Positions 12,401 to 22,140 of a stretch of DNA of 64,000 nucleotides are shown here, in pieces. Below the pieces are notes generated by a model. It was given only the letters and a program-made list of their open reading frames with translations, was not told where the DNA came from and ran no database searches. The DNA is from Tetracentron sinense (Eukaryota > Streptophyta > Magnoliopsida > Trochodendrales > Trochodendraceae), in NCBI GenBank assembly GCA_015143295.1, contig CM026556.1, forward strand, positions 23,746,547 to 23,810,546, in the 5' to 3' direction. The translations under genes and the position numbers were made by a program. Every line of letters starts with the position of its first letter. The stretch's first letter is position 1.

Positions 12401-13636
12401 GACCTCCTGACTCCCCTCGGAACCTAGCAAGACACCTCACCGTATTTCGCAATAATAACTGACCACCATAGACTCTATCTCTCCTACCTGAATCTCCAAA
12501 CCCACTTTTCTAACAAAGCCTTGTTTACCTTAGTCAAAGGTCTCAGGCTGAGACCTCCAACCCTTTTAGGCCGAGACCTCCTTTATGAGGATATTCAAAA
12601 TGGAAAAAGTTTTCCACTGCACGCAAGAAAAGTAAGAAATGATAAAAGAGGATTATGTCCTTGTCTTCAATCATTGAAGGTGATCGAGTTAGGTCTTCTG
12701 ATGATACATCATTTAGAAGAAATCAATATAAACGATAGTTGATCTCTCACACATAAAATATTTACTTATTTAACTAGTTTATAGTCTATTTAAAATGGAC
12801 ATACAAGTTCCAACAGCAATGCCTTAACTGTTTAGGATCATTCCCCTTCTCCAATAGCTCCCTGCAAGTGTCCTTTTTCTAATTTTTACATTTGGTTAAA
12901 TAAAATTTCGCTTTCTGATATAAAACAAAATAAACGAAAAGCTCCAGCTTGAAACAAAGTTCACGTAGGTAAATTTCATTTATTGTTTTCACTTTTTCAA
13001 TTATCGGAAGAATGTAACTGAAAATCTTATATTTCATAATCGAAAACTAAACCGTACTCACTATGAAGAACAGCAAATTAGTTCCCAGGTTTCAAATATG
13101 ATTTTAATCTTACTTCTCTAAATAAATTAATGGGTATTCATTTTCAAACCAAATTACTGAAACAAATCAAAACACCAGCAAGCTAAATCTCTCGAAAGGG
13201 AAAGCGAAAACTACATTCGTCATACCTGAAATGTGAGGCTAAAAGGATTCTTAAACCCTCGCTTTGGCAATCGACGACGAAGTGGTGTCTGACCTCCTTC
13301 AAACCCGAATTTCATGGTCCCTCTGGCTTTCTGACCCTTATGACCTCTCCCTGCAGTCTTCCCCTTACCAGAACCAATCCCACGACCTTTTCTCCTCTTC
13401 TTCTGCCTCGCCCCTTTGTTATCCCTCAGATCGTTCAAACTGAGCAGACTGAAAGCCCTGATTCCATTGAAGAGAAGATCACCATTAAAGTTAGAATTAA
13501 AGGTGAGGTTAGGGCTTTGTATGGATTGAAATGGCAATGGTGATGAGATTGTTGCAGAGATGAAGCTAGGTCTGCTGTAAATCGAAGAATGGCGGATTGA
13601 GGTTGCTAATAATGTAGATAATCGTCTTCTCAACAT
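2513..13636 (-). CDS. MRPL15: Mitochondrial large-subunit ribosomal protein uL15m (L15), four exons
   Basis: Component of the mitochondrial ribosome large subunit, encoded in the nucleus. Exons on the minus strand are 13636-13226 (137 codons), 3430-3347 (28), 3261-3172 (30) and 2779-2513 (88 plus stop), giving 283 residues. All junctions are phase 0 with GT donors and AG acceptors (for example TTTCAG|GTATGA and GGCAG|CCAGTA). Residues 1-45 are rich in Arg and Ser with no acidic residues, as in a mitochondrial presequence. The L15 signature of clustered G/K/R ([19 protein letters not shown]) follows at about 90-110. The last exons read [24 protein letters not shown] and VSRVTVRAK, as in plant L15m, and the length matches the family. 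No break is seen, so it is probably functional despite a 9.8 kb transposon-filled first intron. Confidence 0.95.
5380..6010. repeat. Decayed MITE-like inverted repeat with GTTACGTAACGG words
   Basis: The left part (about 5395-5520) and right part (about 5865-5960) share inverted words: GTTACGTAA, CCGATACGTAA, and CCGTACCTTTACCC against CCGTATCTTTATACC. The centre is A/T-rich. The arms are diverged and the ends uncertain. I saw no target duplication. Confidence 0.4.
6685..7026. mobile_element. 342 bp TIR element (MITE)
   Basis: The perfect terminal inverted repeat CATAGTTACCAA ... TTGGTAACTATG is followed inward by matching GGGCATAATACGG / CGGGTATAATACGG. The interior is rich in ATAATACGG words. 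Target duplication not resolved. Confidence 0.6.
7195..7720 (-). repeat. Left arm of a ~0.5 kb inverted repeat pair in the uL15m intron
   Basis: Its reverse complement aligns with 10440-10925. Shared stretches include AACGTGCTTTGA, TTGTTGTTTATAGG, GAACTGGGCTTCA and TTTTGATTATTGATTAA. Identity is clearly below 100% with several indels, so the repeat is old. The terminal words GGCATGCAAGTTCCAACA (left) and GGACATACAAGTTC (right) also recur at about 12796, suggesting this is the end of a dispersed family, possibly an LTR. Confidence 0.6.
9530..10030. repeat. Region of repeated TATCG / ATGTATCGG and TACGTTACGTAA words
   Basis: Short words such as CCAATATGTATTGG, TATCGTCCAATATG and GTTACGTAACATA recur in both orientations. 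It resembles the interior of a decayed MITE and shares words with 5380-6010. Boundaries cannot be fixed by eye. Confidence 0.35.
10440..10925 (+). repeat. Right arm of the intronic inverted repeat pair; contains a TATA box nearby
   Basis: Inverted partner of 7195-7720. Just upstream, at about 10322, lies TCTATAAATAGGAG, a strong plant TATA-box context, so the unit may be an LTR or other promoter-bearing repeat in inverted orientation to its partner. No coding frame is associated with it. Confidence 0.5.
11370..12535 (-). pseudogene. L1-type LINE 3' end, minus strand, in the uL15m intron
   Basis: Reading on the minus strand from about 12535, successive frames give a reverse-transcriptase tail ([10 protein letters not shown]), then [14 protein letters not shown] and GRFSIKS segments, then the zf-RVT pattern [14 protein letters not shown] ... 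[12 protein letters not shown] ... VDHLLLHC (11978-11790), then a W/RN-rich C-terminus. Frames change at least twice and stops intervene. A T-run at about 11369-11380 is the LINE poly-A tail on the other strand. It is 5'-truncated and dead. It is inserted antisense to nothing: it shares the transcription direction of uL15m. Confidence 0.8.
13226..13636 (-). CDS. MRPL15: uL15m exon 1 (start, presequence, L15 core motif)
   Basis: The ATG is at 13636-13634, the first in frame, preceded by a leader containing AAAACCCTAAC, common in plant ribosomal-protein leaders. The exon ends after the codon for Gln in ...SLTFQ, with donor GTATGA. Reading past the donor hits a stop two codons later, which supports the splice site. 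Confidence 0.93.
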
Positions 13637-13874
13637 CTTTTGTTAGGGTTTTAAGCTCTTCAAAGTAAGGAAGAGCAGGAAGAGGGTTTAACTGGTTCGA
13701 ATGCCTGAGACTAAGGTGACAAAGCCCCTTTAATTGCTCATTTAACTCTGGTTAAGTTTTTTTTTTGATAATTTGGTTAAGAAGTTTTAATCCTTAAATT
13801 AATTTTTTCCTTCTTCTAAAAACAGAGACTATATAGTTTAACCCATTGCCAAGAAAATAAGTGAAAAAAGGACT
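13637..13874 (-). promoter_or_regulatory. Upstream leader/promoter region of uL15m
   Basis: Lies immediately upstream of the ATG and holds the leader with AAAACCCTAAC. I see no clear TATA box in this short stretch before the retroposon at 13892, which is common for housekeeping ribosomal-protein genes. A T/A-run (13760s) and an inserted retroposon bound the usable promoter to a few hundred bases. Confidence 0.35.
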
Positions 13875-14253
13875 AAATTCAACTAAGAATTTTTTTTTTT
13901 TGGTAAACTCAATCATACCACGAGGCAATGACTGAAGGCAAAGACTAGGGAATACTCATAGCACCCAAGCAAACACACACACTACACACATGCAGCCCAT
14001 GTAAGCTTCACCCTAGAGCTCCTCAAAACGGGTACCAACGGTTTGAGGCGCCAAGGAACTTATATGGGACAACATGCTCAGGTGTATCATTTCCTTAGGA
14101 AGGAGGTTCCGGGTTCCATTCCCAAGAGGGTGAGAGTGGGTTGCACTCTCCATCCGCCTTTAACTTAGAACAGATACGGACTTGTTAACCGGGGTTACGG
14201 CCTAACCGTGTGTCTCATATCCAAAAAAATAAAATAAAATTCAACTACGAATT
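13875..14253 (+). mobile_element. SINE-like retroposon with 17 bp target duplication
   Basis: The flanking direct repeats AAATTCAACTAAGAATT (13875-13891) and AAATTCAACTACGAATT (14237-14253) differ at one base. The insert ends in an A-rich tail (AAAAAAATAAAATAAAA). Inside is a Pol III box-B-like word GGTTCCATTCC in GGAGGTTCCGGGTTCCATTC at about 14105-14122, and a tail ATACGGACTTGTTAACCGG resembling tRNA-derived plant SINEs. A T-run at the 5' edge is unusual and may mean two nested retroposons. It lies just upstream of uL15m. Confidence 0.6.
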
Positions 14254-14644
14254 ATATTAGAAATCTAAAATTTTCTTTTCTTTTCACCTATTTTCACGGC
14301 AACCAAACATACACTTAAGGGATAGTGTATCTTAACCACAATTAAACAATGGTTAAAAGGGACACATGTTGACTTGTGGGTGTGATTGAACATGATCCCA
14401 ACACTTATTGTTGTTATTTTTCTTTTTTTAAATAAAATTTAATTTTTTAGAAAAGAATTTGAAAAAGAAAAACCAAAATTTGGAAAACTTCCTACTTGAG
14501 TTTGGTCCTTTTGAACTTGTTTATATGAAAAATGAAGGTAACTCAAGTTTGATTTCGACTTCATTTGGTTAACGAGCCAAACTCGAATATGCATTTACTT
14601 AGTTCATTAAATGCTCAGATATACTATATAAATAGGGGTGCTTA
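14254..14644. other. Non-coding, with a MITE-arm-like fragment
   Basis: Around 14330-14380 a CTTAACCACAATTAAAC ... GGTTAAAAGGGACACATG stretch resembles the arm family of the element at 44-345. Nothing else is recognisable. Confidence 0.3.
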
Positions 14645-14652
14645 CGCGACAC

Positions 14653-16101
14653 TAGGGATGTCAAACAAGCCCAGGTCTGAGGGTACCCAGCCCTGCCCGC
14701 CCAAACCCTGGCCTTTCCTAGCCCTTGGGTCGGGCAGGGTTCAAATTTTGAAAGCCCTTCTTCTGTTGGGCAGGGCAAGGGCTCCCTCCTGCCTGGCCCT
14801 TTATAACCAGACCCTTTCTCCTAGTTGCTACAATGTAATAAATATATATAAAGGTGTGTTTATATATAAACTTAAATATATATAATATAATTACAAAATT
14901 ATAATTATAACCTTTCAAACTGTTTAATAGTAAGGTTATATATGTAATTTCTCGCTATCATAATCTATAAATACACTTTGAGGTGGTGTTTGGTAACACT
15001 AAATCTGAAAGTAGAGCTTATTTGAAAATTATGCTTAGTTGGACTTTAGATTGTGAAGTTGAAGGTTAATTGTATGTTTACATCTTAGAGATTTTAGAGG
15101 TGAAAACCTCTATTTTAAAAAGTAGCTCCATAGTCTACGCAAACCTTAACCTTCTACATTCCTCAATTCCTCTTACTCGAGTAAGCGACCTCGACGAATG
15201 CTCACTGTTGTGCTCACTTCTTTGATCTCTCTCTCAAGTCTCACCATCTCAGACCTCAACGGCTACTCACTGCTGAACTACAGCTGTGATAGGTCTACAC
15301 TATTAGAGTGTTGTTCATTTTTTATTTTTTTCGTGTTCAAAATCAATTAAATGGTATCCTCAGTTGCTGCAAATAATAATATTAGACTTTATTTTTTATG
15401 TTTACATCTTTCTCAGTTTTCAGGGATTTCCCATACACACCTCATTTTATGTTCCACCACCAGTTCTCCATTTTTCTTGCTTTTCGTGCATTGCAATATT
15501 CTTTCTTTCACTCATTTATAATTACTCCAAATCCCTCAACTTTGGCCTTTTAGTACTTTTTAAACTTTACAGTTTAGAAGCATTACCAGTTTTTTTTTTC
15601 ATTGTCAAAATTCAACTAAACCACATTGCTAATATGCACCATTTTTAAGTATCTTCAATCTAGCCCTACAATATGGAGTTATGATGGGAGAAACGTATAT
15701 GGTGAAATAATTACAACAACAAAAGACTTCAACGATATATATTGCATCGGGTTAGGCAAACATGGGAGAGTTTATAAAGCAAAGCTATCGACGGTTAATG
15801 TAGTTGCTGTAAATAAATTTCACCTATTGAGAGAGGAGGACATGGGGGAAACTTGCCCGGCCCTTTGATAGCCCTATCGTAGATGGAGGATCCTGAACCC
15901 GGTGTAGAAAAAAAATCTCGTCATCTCAGATAACAAAAAAAATTCTGCTCTTTCTTCTGGTCCGGCCCCGCCCCGGCCCTTGAGGGTAGGACTAGGGCCC
16001 AATAATCCCGACCCTTGAAGGGCTAGGGCCTTATTCTTATAGCAAAGGGTAGGGCTAGGGCTGACTCAGGCCTGCCCCTACCCGACCCTTTGACAGCCCT
16101 A
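14653..16101 (+). mobile_element. 1.45 kb hAT-like element with 8 bp target duplication and captured sequence
   Basis: Terminal repeats are TAGGGATGTCAAA (left) and TTTGACAGCCCTA (right), with GC-rich GGGC/GCCC subterminal words on both sides. The flanks CGCGACAC (14645-14652) and CGCGGCAC (16102-16109) form an 8 bp duplication with one mismatch, the hAT signature. No transposase is visible. The middle instead carries A/T-rich sequence and a receptor-kinase fragment (15664-15862). A second right-end-like sequence, CCCGGCCCTTTGATAGCCCTA minus its last base, ends at about 15876, so one hAT-like element may be nested inside another. Confidence 0.75.
15664..15862 (+). pseudogene. Captured LRR-receptor-kinase fragment (kinase N-lobe)
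   Basis: The frame reads an exon start like WSYDGRNVYGEIITTTKDF followed by a glycine-rich ATP loop CIGLGKHGRVYKA and then VVAVNKFH. This is the start of the kinase domain of plant LRR receptor kinases of the MIK/LRR-XII-like type. The position expected to be the ATP-binding lysine in VAVKK reads Asn (VAVNK), so the key residue appears lost. The match begins after a possible splice acceptor (CAATCTAG) and stops abruptly at hAT-like sequence. It is an internal piece of a host gene carried by a transposon, not a gene in place. Confidence 0.75.
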
Positions 16102-16545
16102 CGCGGCACACCTATTTGATTTTGATTTTATTTTTTCACTTCCATCTTCTCTCTCTCTATTTACTTTCTCATTATCTCTCTTTGTCTTCCCAAGAAACCT
16201 TCCCCATTCCTCTCCCCAAATAACTCCTTCTCTCCATTCGTCTCTCAAGAAAACCTCACTCTCTCCTCTTTAATTGCCTTCCCAAGAAATCTTCCCTATC
16301 TCTACCCGATTCCTCTCACATTTTACCTTTTTTCTTCCTCTTCTTCCATTGATGAAACAACATATGTTGAGACCCCAAACATGAAGCAACATTCTATCAG
16401 ACATATTTATTCAGTTAAGAGGTGAAGGCATCACAAGACAAGTTTCTGCCATTGCGACTGATCTTCTCTCTTATCCTCTCTTTGTGAGGCACCCCATGTC
16501 TCCTCTTCCTCTTGGAAAAATACTTTTTGATTAATGGGCGATTCT
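16102..16545. other. Pyrimidine-rich non-coding stretch
   Basis: C/T-rich sequence with repeated TCTCTC and TCCCCA blocks, resembling the leader of a gene. No reading frame could be supported. The CACTA element inserted at its right end. Confidence 0.3.
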
Positions 16546-17040
16546 CACTACAAGAAATTTACCAAGCAGTGACGGAAACATTTCCGTCACTAATAGTCGA
16601 TTTTTCGTTACTAATACTATTAGTGACGGAAAATCTTCCGTCACTAATCCGTTGCTGGCTAAAGGTATGTAGAGACAATATAGTTCCGTCGCTATTAGTG
16701 ACGGAAATTGTCCGTCACTAATAATGTATATGACAAGTACGAATTTAGTGACGGAAATGAGTTTGTGGCGGAGATATTGCCGTCACTATTAGTGACGGAA
16801 ATTTTTTTGTCACTATTACCTTAATATTGACGGAAATATTTCCGTTGCTAGTATATTTAATAGTGACGAACATATTTCCATCACTAATAGTGATGAAAAT
16901 ATTTCTGTATTAGTGACGGAACTATTTCCGTCACTAATACTTTATTAGTGACGGAAATATGTCTGTCACTATTAAATATACTAGCAACGGAAAAGGTAAT
17001 AGTTATTAGTGACGGAAATATTTCCGTCACTAATAGTATT
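16546..17040. repeat. CACTA subterminal repeat array, 3' end
   Basis: A dozen or so copies of GTGACGGAAA(TAT)TTTCCGTCAC in both orientations, each a near-palindrome. In En/Spm elements such subterminal motifs bind the TNPA protein, so these are the likely binding sites. Variants such as GTGATGAAAA and GTGGCGGAG look like C-to-T changes at the CG. Confidence 0.8.
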
Positions 17041-17406
17041 TTTTTTTAAAATGCTGCACCTGTAACCTGTAGACAAGCAAATTTTCAACCTATATCCGTT
17101 TTGTTTTCACATTTTCAACCTGTAATTAACCTGTACCCATACATATATTCACATTTTCAACCTGTATCCATTCACATTACCCATTCACATTCTGTTTTCA
17201 CATTTTCAAAAATACCTATTTGTTCATTCAACATTTTTAATCAAAAAACCTGTACATTCATCCAGAAAGTAGAATAAGCATATGGGTCATCCATATGCAT
17301 ATAAAGTATAATATGGGACATCTGCGTCATGACAAAAAATGGTAGAAATAAGAAAGTGTACAGGAGATCGTGTCAACCAAATAAGAAAGTATACAGAGAA
17401 AGAGTA
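17041..17406. repeat. Short degenerate repeats between the subterminal array and the TNPA-like gene
   Basis: Several copies of CACATTTTCAACCTGTA and CATTCACATT are spaced irregularly. No coding potential. Confidence 0.4.
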
Positions 17407-17991
17407 TCATGGTGAGTTTGTATCATTGGGCGTCTGTGTAGCATCGGGGTCTGTACATGGGGCAGGTGTAGATCCGGAGGGGATATGTGATGCCCCGCCC
17501 ATATGGGACATCCAGTCCTCAAACACCTTCATCCGGGAGGTGATGGCAGTCAACTCAGCCCGCATCACATCCTAGCTAGCCACCAAACTTTCATTCTGCT
17601 GAGCCAATTCTTCGGCCCTCCTCCTCCATTGATCAGCATCTGTAGAGCGAAACTGGGAGAGTTTAACACCCAATCCATATGTACGAACCCGTCCATGCGT
17701 GTCCGGCCCCATGACCTGGGTGAACACCTCGTTCCTGGCGGTGCTACTGGTCGTGCCCTCTGGATGCTGGCTAACGAGCTTATCCATCTGAGTCTGCATA
17801 CACAAAATATAGGTGATTACAATTAGAAATAATTTTGGCATTGATATTTATTAACAATCAGACATGTGATGATAAGAGCATACATAAATATCAGCTGATG
17901 CCTGATCGACAAACGTCCCATCTCGACGAACATGCATCATATGATACATTTTCATCTGGTCCGGCTCCTGTCCGTCTGGATCCTGGGCTTG

Positions 17992-19095
17992 CTATCCTCG
18001 TGATGAAAACAACAATTTTTAAAATGTTAGACATCAATTTAAAAGGATTCAACCATATAAATTGATTCTATTGTATCAATAAGATATGATTAGAGACGGA
18101 ATCACTGAATAAGAGAGGTTTCTATATTCGTGTTTTGATCCATGCAGTCATATGAAAAATGAAAGCAAGTACACATTAATATTACCACTGTTATGAACTC
18201 AAGCTAACATTTTTCTAGGTACAAATTAGTAAGAATGTGCATAGATGAGATTCAAAGGGTATGTTGGTACATGATTGGTGGGGACCCGCCATTTAATGAT
18301 TTAATTAAAGTAGGAGATATTCTACTTTGAAGAGAAAGGAGGATCTTGACATTGTAATATCCATAACTAATTTCCAATAATATTATCAAGCATTATGTTA
18401 GGTATGTATGTCTTCAAATAGTAATGGGGCAAATTAAAACATACCAGGCTACCAGCTGCAAGGGTAGCATTAAGTATGAAATCTACGGTTAGGATTTTGG
18501 GGTTTCACTGTTTTAGGGTTTAGGGGAATATAGGAGAAGTGCAGCTGCAATGGTGATGGGGTAGGACGGTTGTGGTTGCAAAGGAATGCTGTAAAAAATG
18601 GGGCAGCAGCAAGGACAGGTTTAGGGAAGCTATGGGTGCAGGGACAGGGTATAAGGGCTGTAACATTCTAGGGACAAAGGAAAAAGGGGCTGTAGCAATA
18701 TGGATAGGTCTAGGGATGATACAGCAATCAAATAAGGGCTGTATAAGCCTGGGACAGCAAGGTTATTGTATAGAAGAAGCAATCGAATGGGCTATAGGAC
18801 AGAGGGGCAGCCGGGAAAAGCTGTATGGGACTTGCGACAGTCAAGGGAATTGACTGCAGGGGCTGTACCAGTCAGTGGGGGACTGTAGGACAGTAAATAC
18901 AGCAAGGGGTAGGGGCTGGGATAGGTGCAGTTGTATTCATCTGTTTCTCTACTTCATTCACATAAATATTATGGTGAAGAGAAAAGAAAAAAAAAAGATT
19001 TGGGATGGAACTATTGGTGACTTGGAATGGTTGTCTATTATTTCAAATTCCACGAAATAAGTAAACGATCAAAATGATTTAGGAGTATAGCCTCT
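17992..19095. other. TNPA intron sequence with a G/purine-rich tract
   Basis: Around 18530-18920 the plus strand is unusually rich in GGGG, GCTGTA and CAGG words (for example GGGGCTGTA, GGGACAG). It is repetitive but without a clean period. The reading frames here come from base composition, and I see no domain. Confidence 0.35.
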
Positions 19096-20413
19096 TGATG
19101 AGTGTGCAAAAGTACACTAAAAACTAGTTATTTTATAACCCTTTAAAGCCCATTTTAGTCTGAATCCTTGATTTAAAGCCTATATTCTAAACTTGTTTCC
19201 CCAATTATTGATTGCAAATTCTAATCATTTTCTATGACATTTTATGTAGGGAATTCGAGTAAAGAAGCCTCGTGGAAATCAACAAAAAGTAAAGATGAAA
19301 AAATAGGCAAAACAGGCAAAACGGCGATCTGGGCGATCCCCGGCGATCGATCGGATCGCCGATCGATCGGCCAGAATCGCCGATCGATCGGCCAGAATCG
19401 CCGATCGATCGGAAGGCGGTGATTTTTTTCGGATTTTTGCGATTGAAGGCCCGATCGATCGGCATCCTTGCCCGATCGATCGGTGGTTGCGGGACTAGTG
19501 TTTTTGGCCGCGAATTGACTATTTTGAGCGAGATTTTGTATTGGGAACTTTCCCTTTTTGCTTAGTTTCATATTCTTCTTCTTCCCTTTTAGTTATTTAA
19601 ACTCATACAGAAGTATGGAAAAGGGCTCTGAACCTTTGACCCTGGAATCATCTCTCTTCCCTTATTGTTTTAGTTTTTCTCTTTGTATGGAAGTATGGAA
19701 AAGGGCTCTGAACCTCTAACCCTGGAATCATCTCTCTTCCCTTATTGTTTTAGTTTTTCTCTTTGTATGGATTGCTAAATCCCCAACCTTGGCTAGGGTG
19801 GAATTCTCTTGATGAGGTAATATTAGCTTGAGTTAATCCAATTATTGTTTTTAACGTCTATGATTTCTATGTTAGTTGTTCTTCTTATTTGATCTCTTTC
19901 AATTGAATCTCTAGGATTTAAACCTTTTCACGAGTTCAGTCAGGCTTTTCTCGTAGTTAAGTGACAATTCTTGATTTCTCAAACGAAAAACCTTCATCTT
20001 AACGGACATTATTCTTTGCTGCGGTATTGCCTCCGGGTATATCATCGTCCTCGAGTTCTTCCGATAAAGTGCGGGCTTGGGTTAAAATTTGTTTTGAATA
20101 ATTGACTAGAAATCTATTTTAACTTTTTATTATAATTTGAATTTCTAAAATCTTCCGATTGAGGGTTTGGGATGTGAAACCCTCAATTGAGTTATACTTT
20201 GGACAATCAAATTGACATTACACCATTAAGGGGACGAAACCTGATGCCTTGGCGCTTTTTCTCACTGATATCTTCCTTAATTTAGTTAAACATTCCCTAC
20301 CAAAGATCCTACAACCCTCTTCTCCATTATTGTTCCTTATCTTCACTGCTCTCTGTGGTTCAACAACCCCCTTTACTGTACTGCAAAGTACCGCATATCT
20401 TTGAGCGACATCA
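19096..20413 (+). repeat. Athila 5' LTR (1318 bp)
   Basis: Starts TGATGAGTGTGCAAAAG and ends GAGCGACATCA. Relative to the 3' LTR it has an extra 80 bp tandem copy (units starting at about 19612 and 19692: AAGTATGGAAAAGGGCTCTG). It also carries a longer palindrome array (19345-19484). Confidence 0.92.
19345..19484. repeat. Palindrome array CCGATCGATCGG in Athila 5' LTR
   Basis: Six copies of GATCGATC, mostly within the perfect 12 bp palindrome CCGATCGATCGG, occur in 140 bp. Three consecutive copies are spaced 21 bp apart with the spacer word CCAGAATCG. The 3' LTR (about 27885-28005) has five copies, one mutated to ATCGATCGATTGG. Transcription presumably starts downstream near the TATTTAAA at about 19595. 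See the findings for the same arrangement in other LTR families. Confidence 0.85.
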
Positions 20414-20418
20414 AATTT

Positions 20419-20436
20419 TGGCGCCGTTGCCGGGGA
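20419..20436 (+). other. Athila primer-binding site (tRNA-Asp type)
   Basis: TGGCGCCGTTGCCGGGGA lies five bases after the 5' LTR. It is the known Athila/Tat-clade primer site for minus-strand priming. Confidence 0.88.
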
Positions 20437-20611
20437 TCAAGGCAAAAGCTAATGAGCATATATTGTTTTTTTTTTTAATTTCAAAGGAGGTTTGCAAATT
20501 GACTCGTCGAAGTGGTAATCTCGTTCTTTTTTCCTTTTTGATTTAGTAGTTTAATTGCTTCTCTTATTTTTGCTTTGTGCATGCATCGATACAGGGATGA
20601 ATTAGGTAGAT

Positions 20612-22140
20612 TTGCGAAGAGACTGGAAGAATCTGAAACTCTCTTTTACAAATTTATTTGATACACCCCCGGAATCTGATTCTGTTTCACTTGACTCTAC
20701 ACATAGCACAATGAGTGAACACGGAGATCATCAAGTTAAAACTCTTCATGAGCATTTACACCCTACACGGGCTGCCACACCTTCTTGCATTATATTTCCT
20801 CCTAATGTGCAAAATTTTGATTTTAAACTAGGGATGATTCAACTCCTCCCCACTTTTCATGGTTTAGATAATGAAGAGGTGGTAGCCACGTTTCACAATC
20901 AACCTGGCACCATCGATGCTGCCAGGCTCAAATTTTTTACATTCTCTCTGAAGGATAGAGCAAAGAGCTGGTTGTATTATTTGAGGCCTAGGTCGATTGG
21001 GTCATGGGCAGAGATGACTCAAGCATTCTTCCATAAATATTTCCCTAATCATAAAACGAATGCTTTGAAGAGGCAAATTTCTACATTCACTCAAAAAGAG
21101 AGTGAAACCTTGTATTGGGCTTGGGAAAGATATAAGGATCTTCTGAGTTTGTGCCCACATCATGGGTATGAAAGCTGGCACCTAGTGAGTTACTTCTATG
21201 AAGGACTTACTCCTAGAGAATGCTAATTTATTGAGATGATGTGCAATGGGGAATTTTTTCAAAAAGACCACGACAAGGCCATGGATTACCTGAGTGAGTT
21301 GGCTGAAAAAGCCCATACTTGGATAGGACCTAGTGCTACTGAAAGCACTAATAGGTCAAGACCCACCTCCACTCCTTCTAGTGGAGGGATTTTTCACCTA
21401 AGAGAAGATGATAATCTAAAGGCCAGATTGGAGAGCTTAACTAAGGAAGTTGAGGCTCTACGTGTGAAAGAAAAAATGGCAACTACTACTATTTATCAGG
21501 GAGAGACTAGATGGAATTGTGAGATTTTCCATGAGATTGAGCATCCTACCAAAGAGTGTCCAACACTCCAGGAGATGAGGGGGGTGTATGTGGAACATTG
21601 TAGTGCTATGGGCAATTACAGGAAGCCTTATTCACCTTATTATGAGACTTATAACCCAGCTTGGAAAAATCATCATAACTTTAGCTGGAGTAATAATTCT
21701 CAAACCCCTCAACAACAGATGCCCCCTAGAAATTTCACTACACCTCAATTTTCTGCACCTAATACATCATTACCATCTAGGAGTCCTCTTGAGGAGACAT
21801 TGCATGCTTTCATAAATGTTCAAGGTAAAACCAATCAAAAATTTGAAGCATTGTTCACTCAAATGGCTGAGGAATTTAAGGAAGTTAAAAGTCATGTATC
21901 TAAATTGACAAATTCTTTGAGTTTTAATGAGAAAGGGAGATTTCCTTTCCAAACTCAACAAAACCCTCAAGGTCAACACATGGTACAAGACTCTACCATC
22001 GAGAAGAAAGAATTTGAGCAAATTAATGTCATTACTACTCGTAGTGGAAAAGCTAAAGACATCCCTAACTCTACCCAAGAATTAGAGGATGAAACTGATG
22101 ACATGAGTAATGATGATGTGAATGTGCCCAAAATCAGTGA
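20612..22140 (+). pseudogene. Athila gag
   Basis: Capsid-type retrotransposon gag. The core includes FSLKDRAKSWLYYLRPRSI, FFHKYFPNHKTNALKRQI and LYWAWERYKDLLSLCPHHG (about 20880-21200). A TAA at 21224-21226 interrupts it just before FIEMMCNGEF. The zinc knuckle near 21520-21560 reads CEIFHEIEHPTKEC, so the second Cys of the CCHC pattern is Phe and the knuckle is defective. The start is unclear: an N-terminal Athila-like segment (DELGRFAKRLEESETLFYKF) lies in a different frame at about 20596-20660, so a frameshift or intron is involved. Confidence 0.85.

Larger units (their letters stand above)
3431..13225 (-). other. 9.8 kb first intron of uL15m, filled with transposon remnants
   Basis: It is bounded by GTATGA (donor, 13225 downward) and GGCAG (acceptor, 3431). 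Separately listed contents are a decayed MITE at 5380-6010, a TIR element at 6685-7026, inverted repeats at 7195-7720 and 10440-10925, a TATCG-word region at 9530-10030 and a LINE remnant at 11370-12535. The stretches 3431-5380, 6011-6684, 7721-9529, 10926-11369 and 12536-13225 contain only A/T-rich sequence, small microsatellites ((TA)n near 11153-11168, a G-run near 11281) and no supportable gene. Confidence 0.8.

Noticed and set aside
14105..14122. GGTTCCATTCC box-B-like site considered as a tRNA gene
   Set aside because: No cloverleaf or anticodon arm can be built; it belongs to a SINE-like insertion.
16546..17040. Regularly repeated GTGACGGAAA units, considered as a CRISPR-like array
   Set aside because: Units occur in both orientations with irregular spacing and sit at a CACTA end; they are transposase-binding subterminal repeats in a plant genome.
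17339..17826. Plus-strand frames of 78 and 107 codons
   Set aside because: Antisense to TNPA-like exon 5, which has the recognisable Transposase_24 motif on the minus strand.
18572..18853. 93-codon Gly/Cys-rich frame
   Set aside because: Arises from a G-rich, repetitive tract in the TNPA intron; no start context or domain.
19232..19571. Frames with repeated R-S-I-G / I-D-R motifs on both strands in the Athila LTR (also at 27774-28094)
   Set aside because: They are translations of the CCGATCGATCGG palindrome array and appear in several frames and on both strands.
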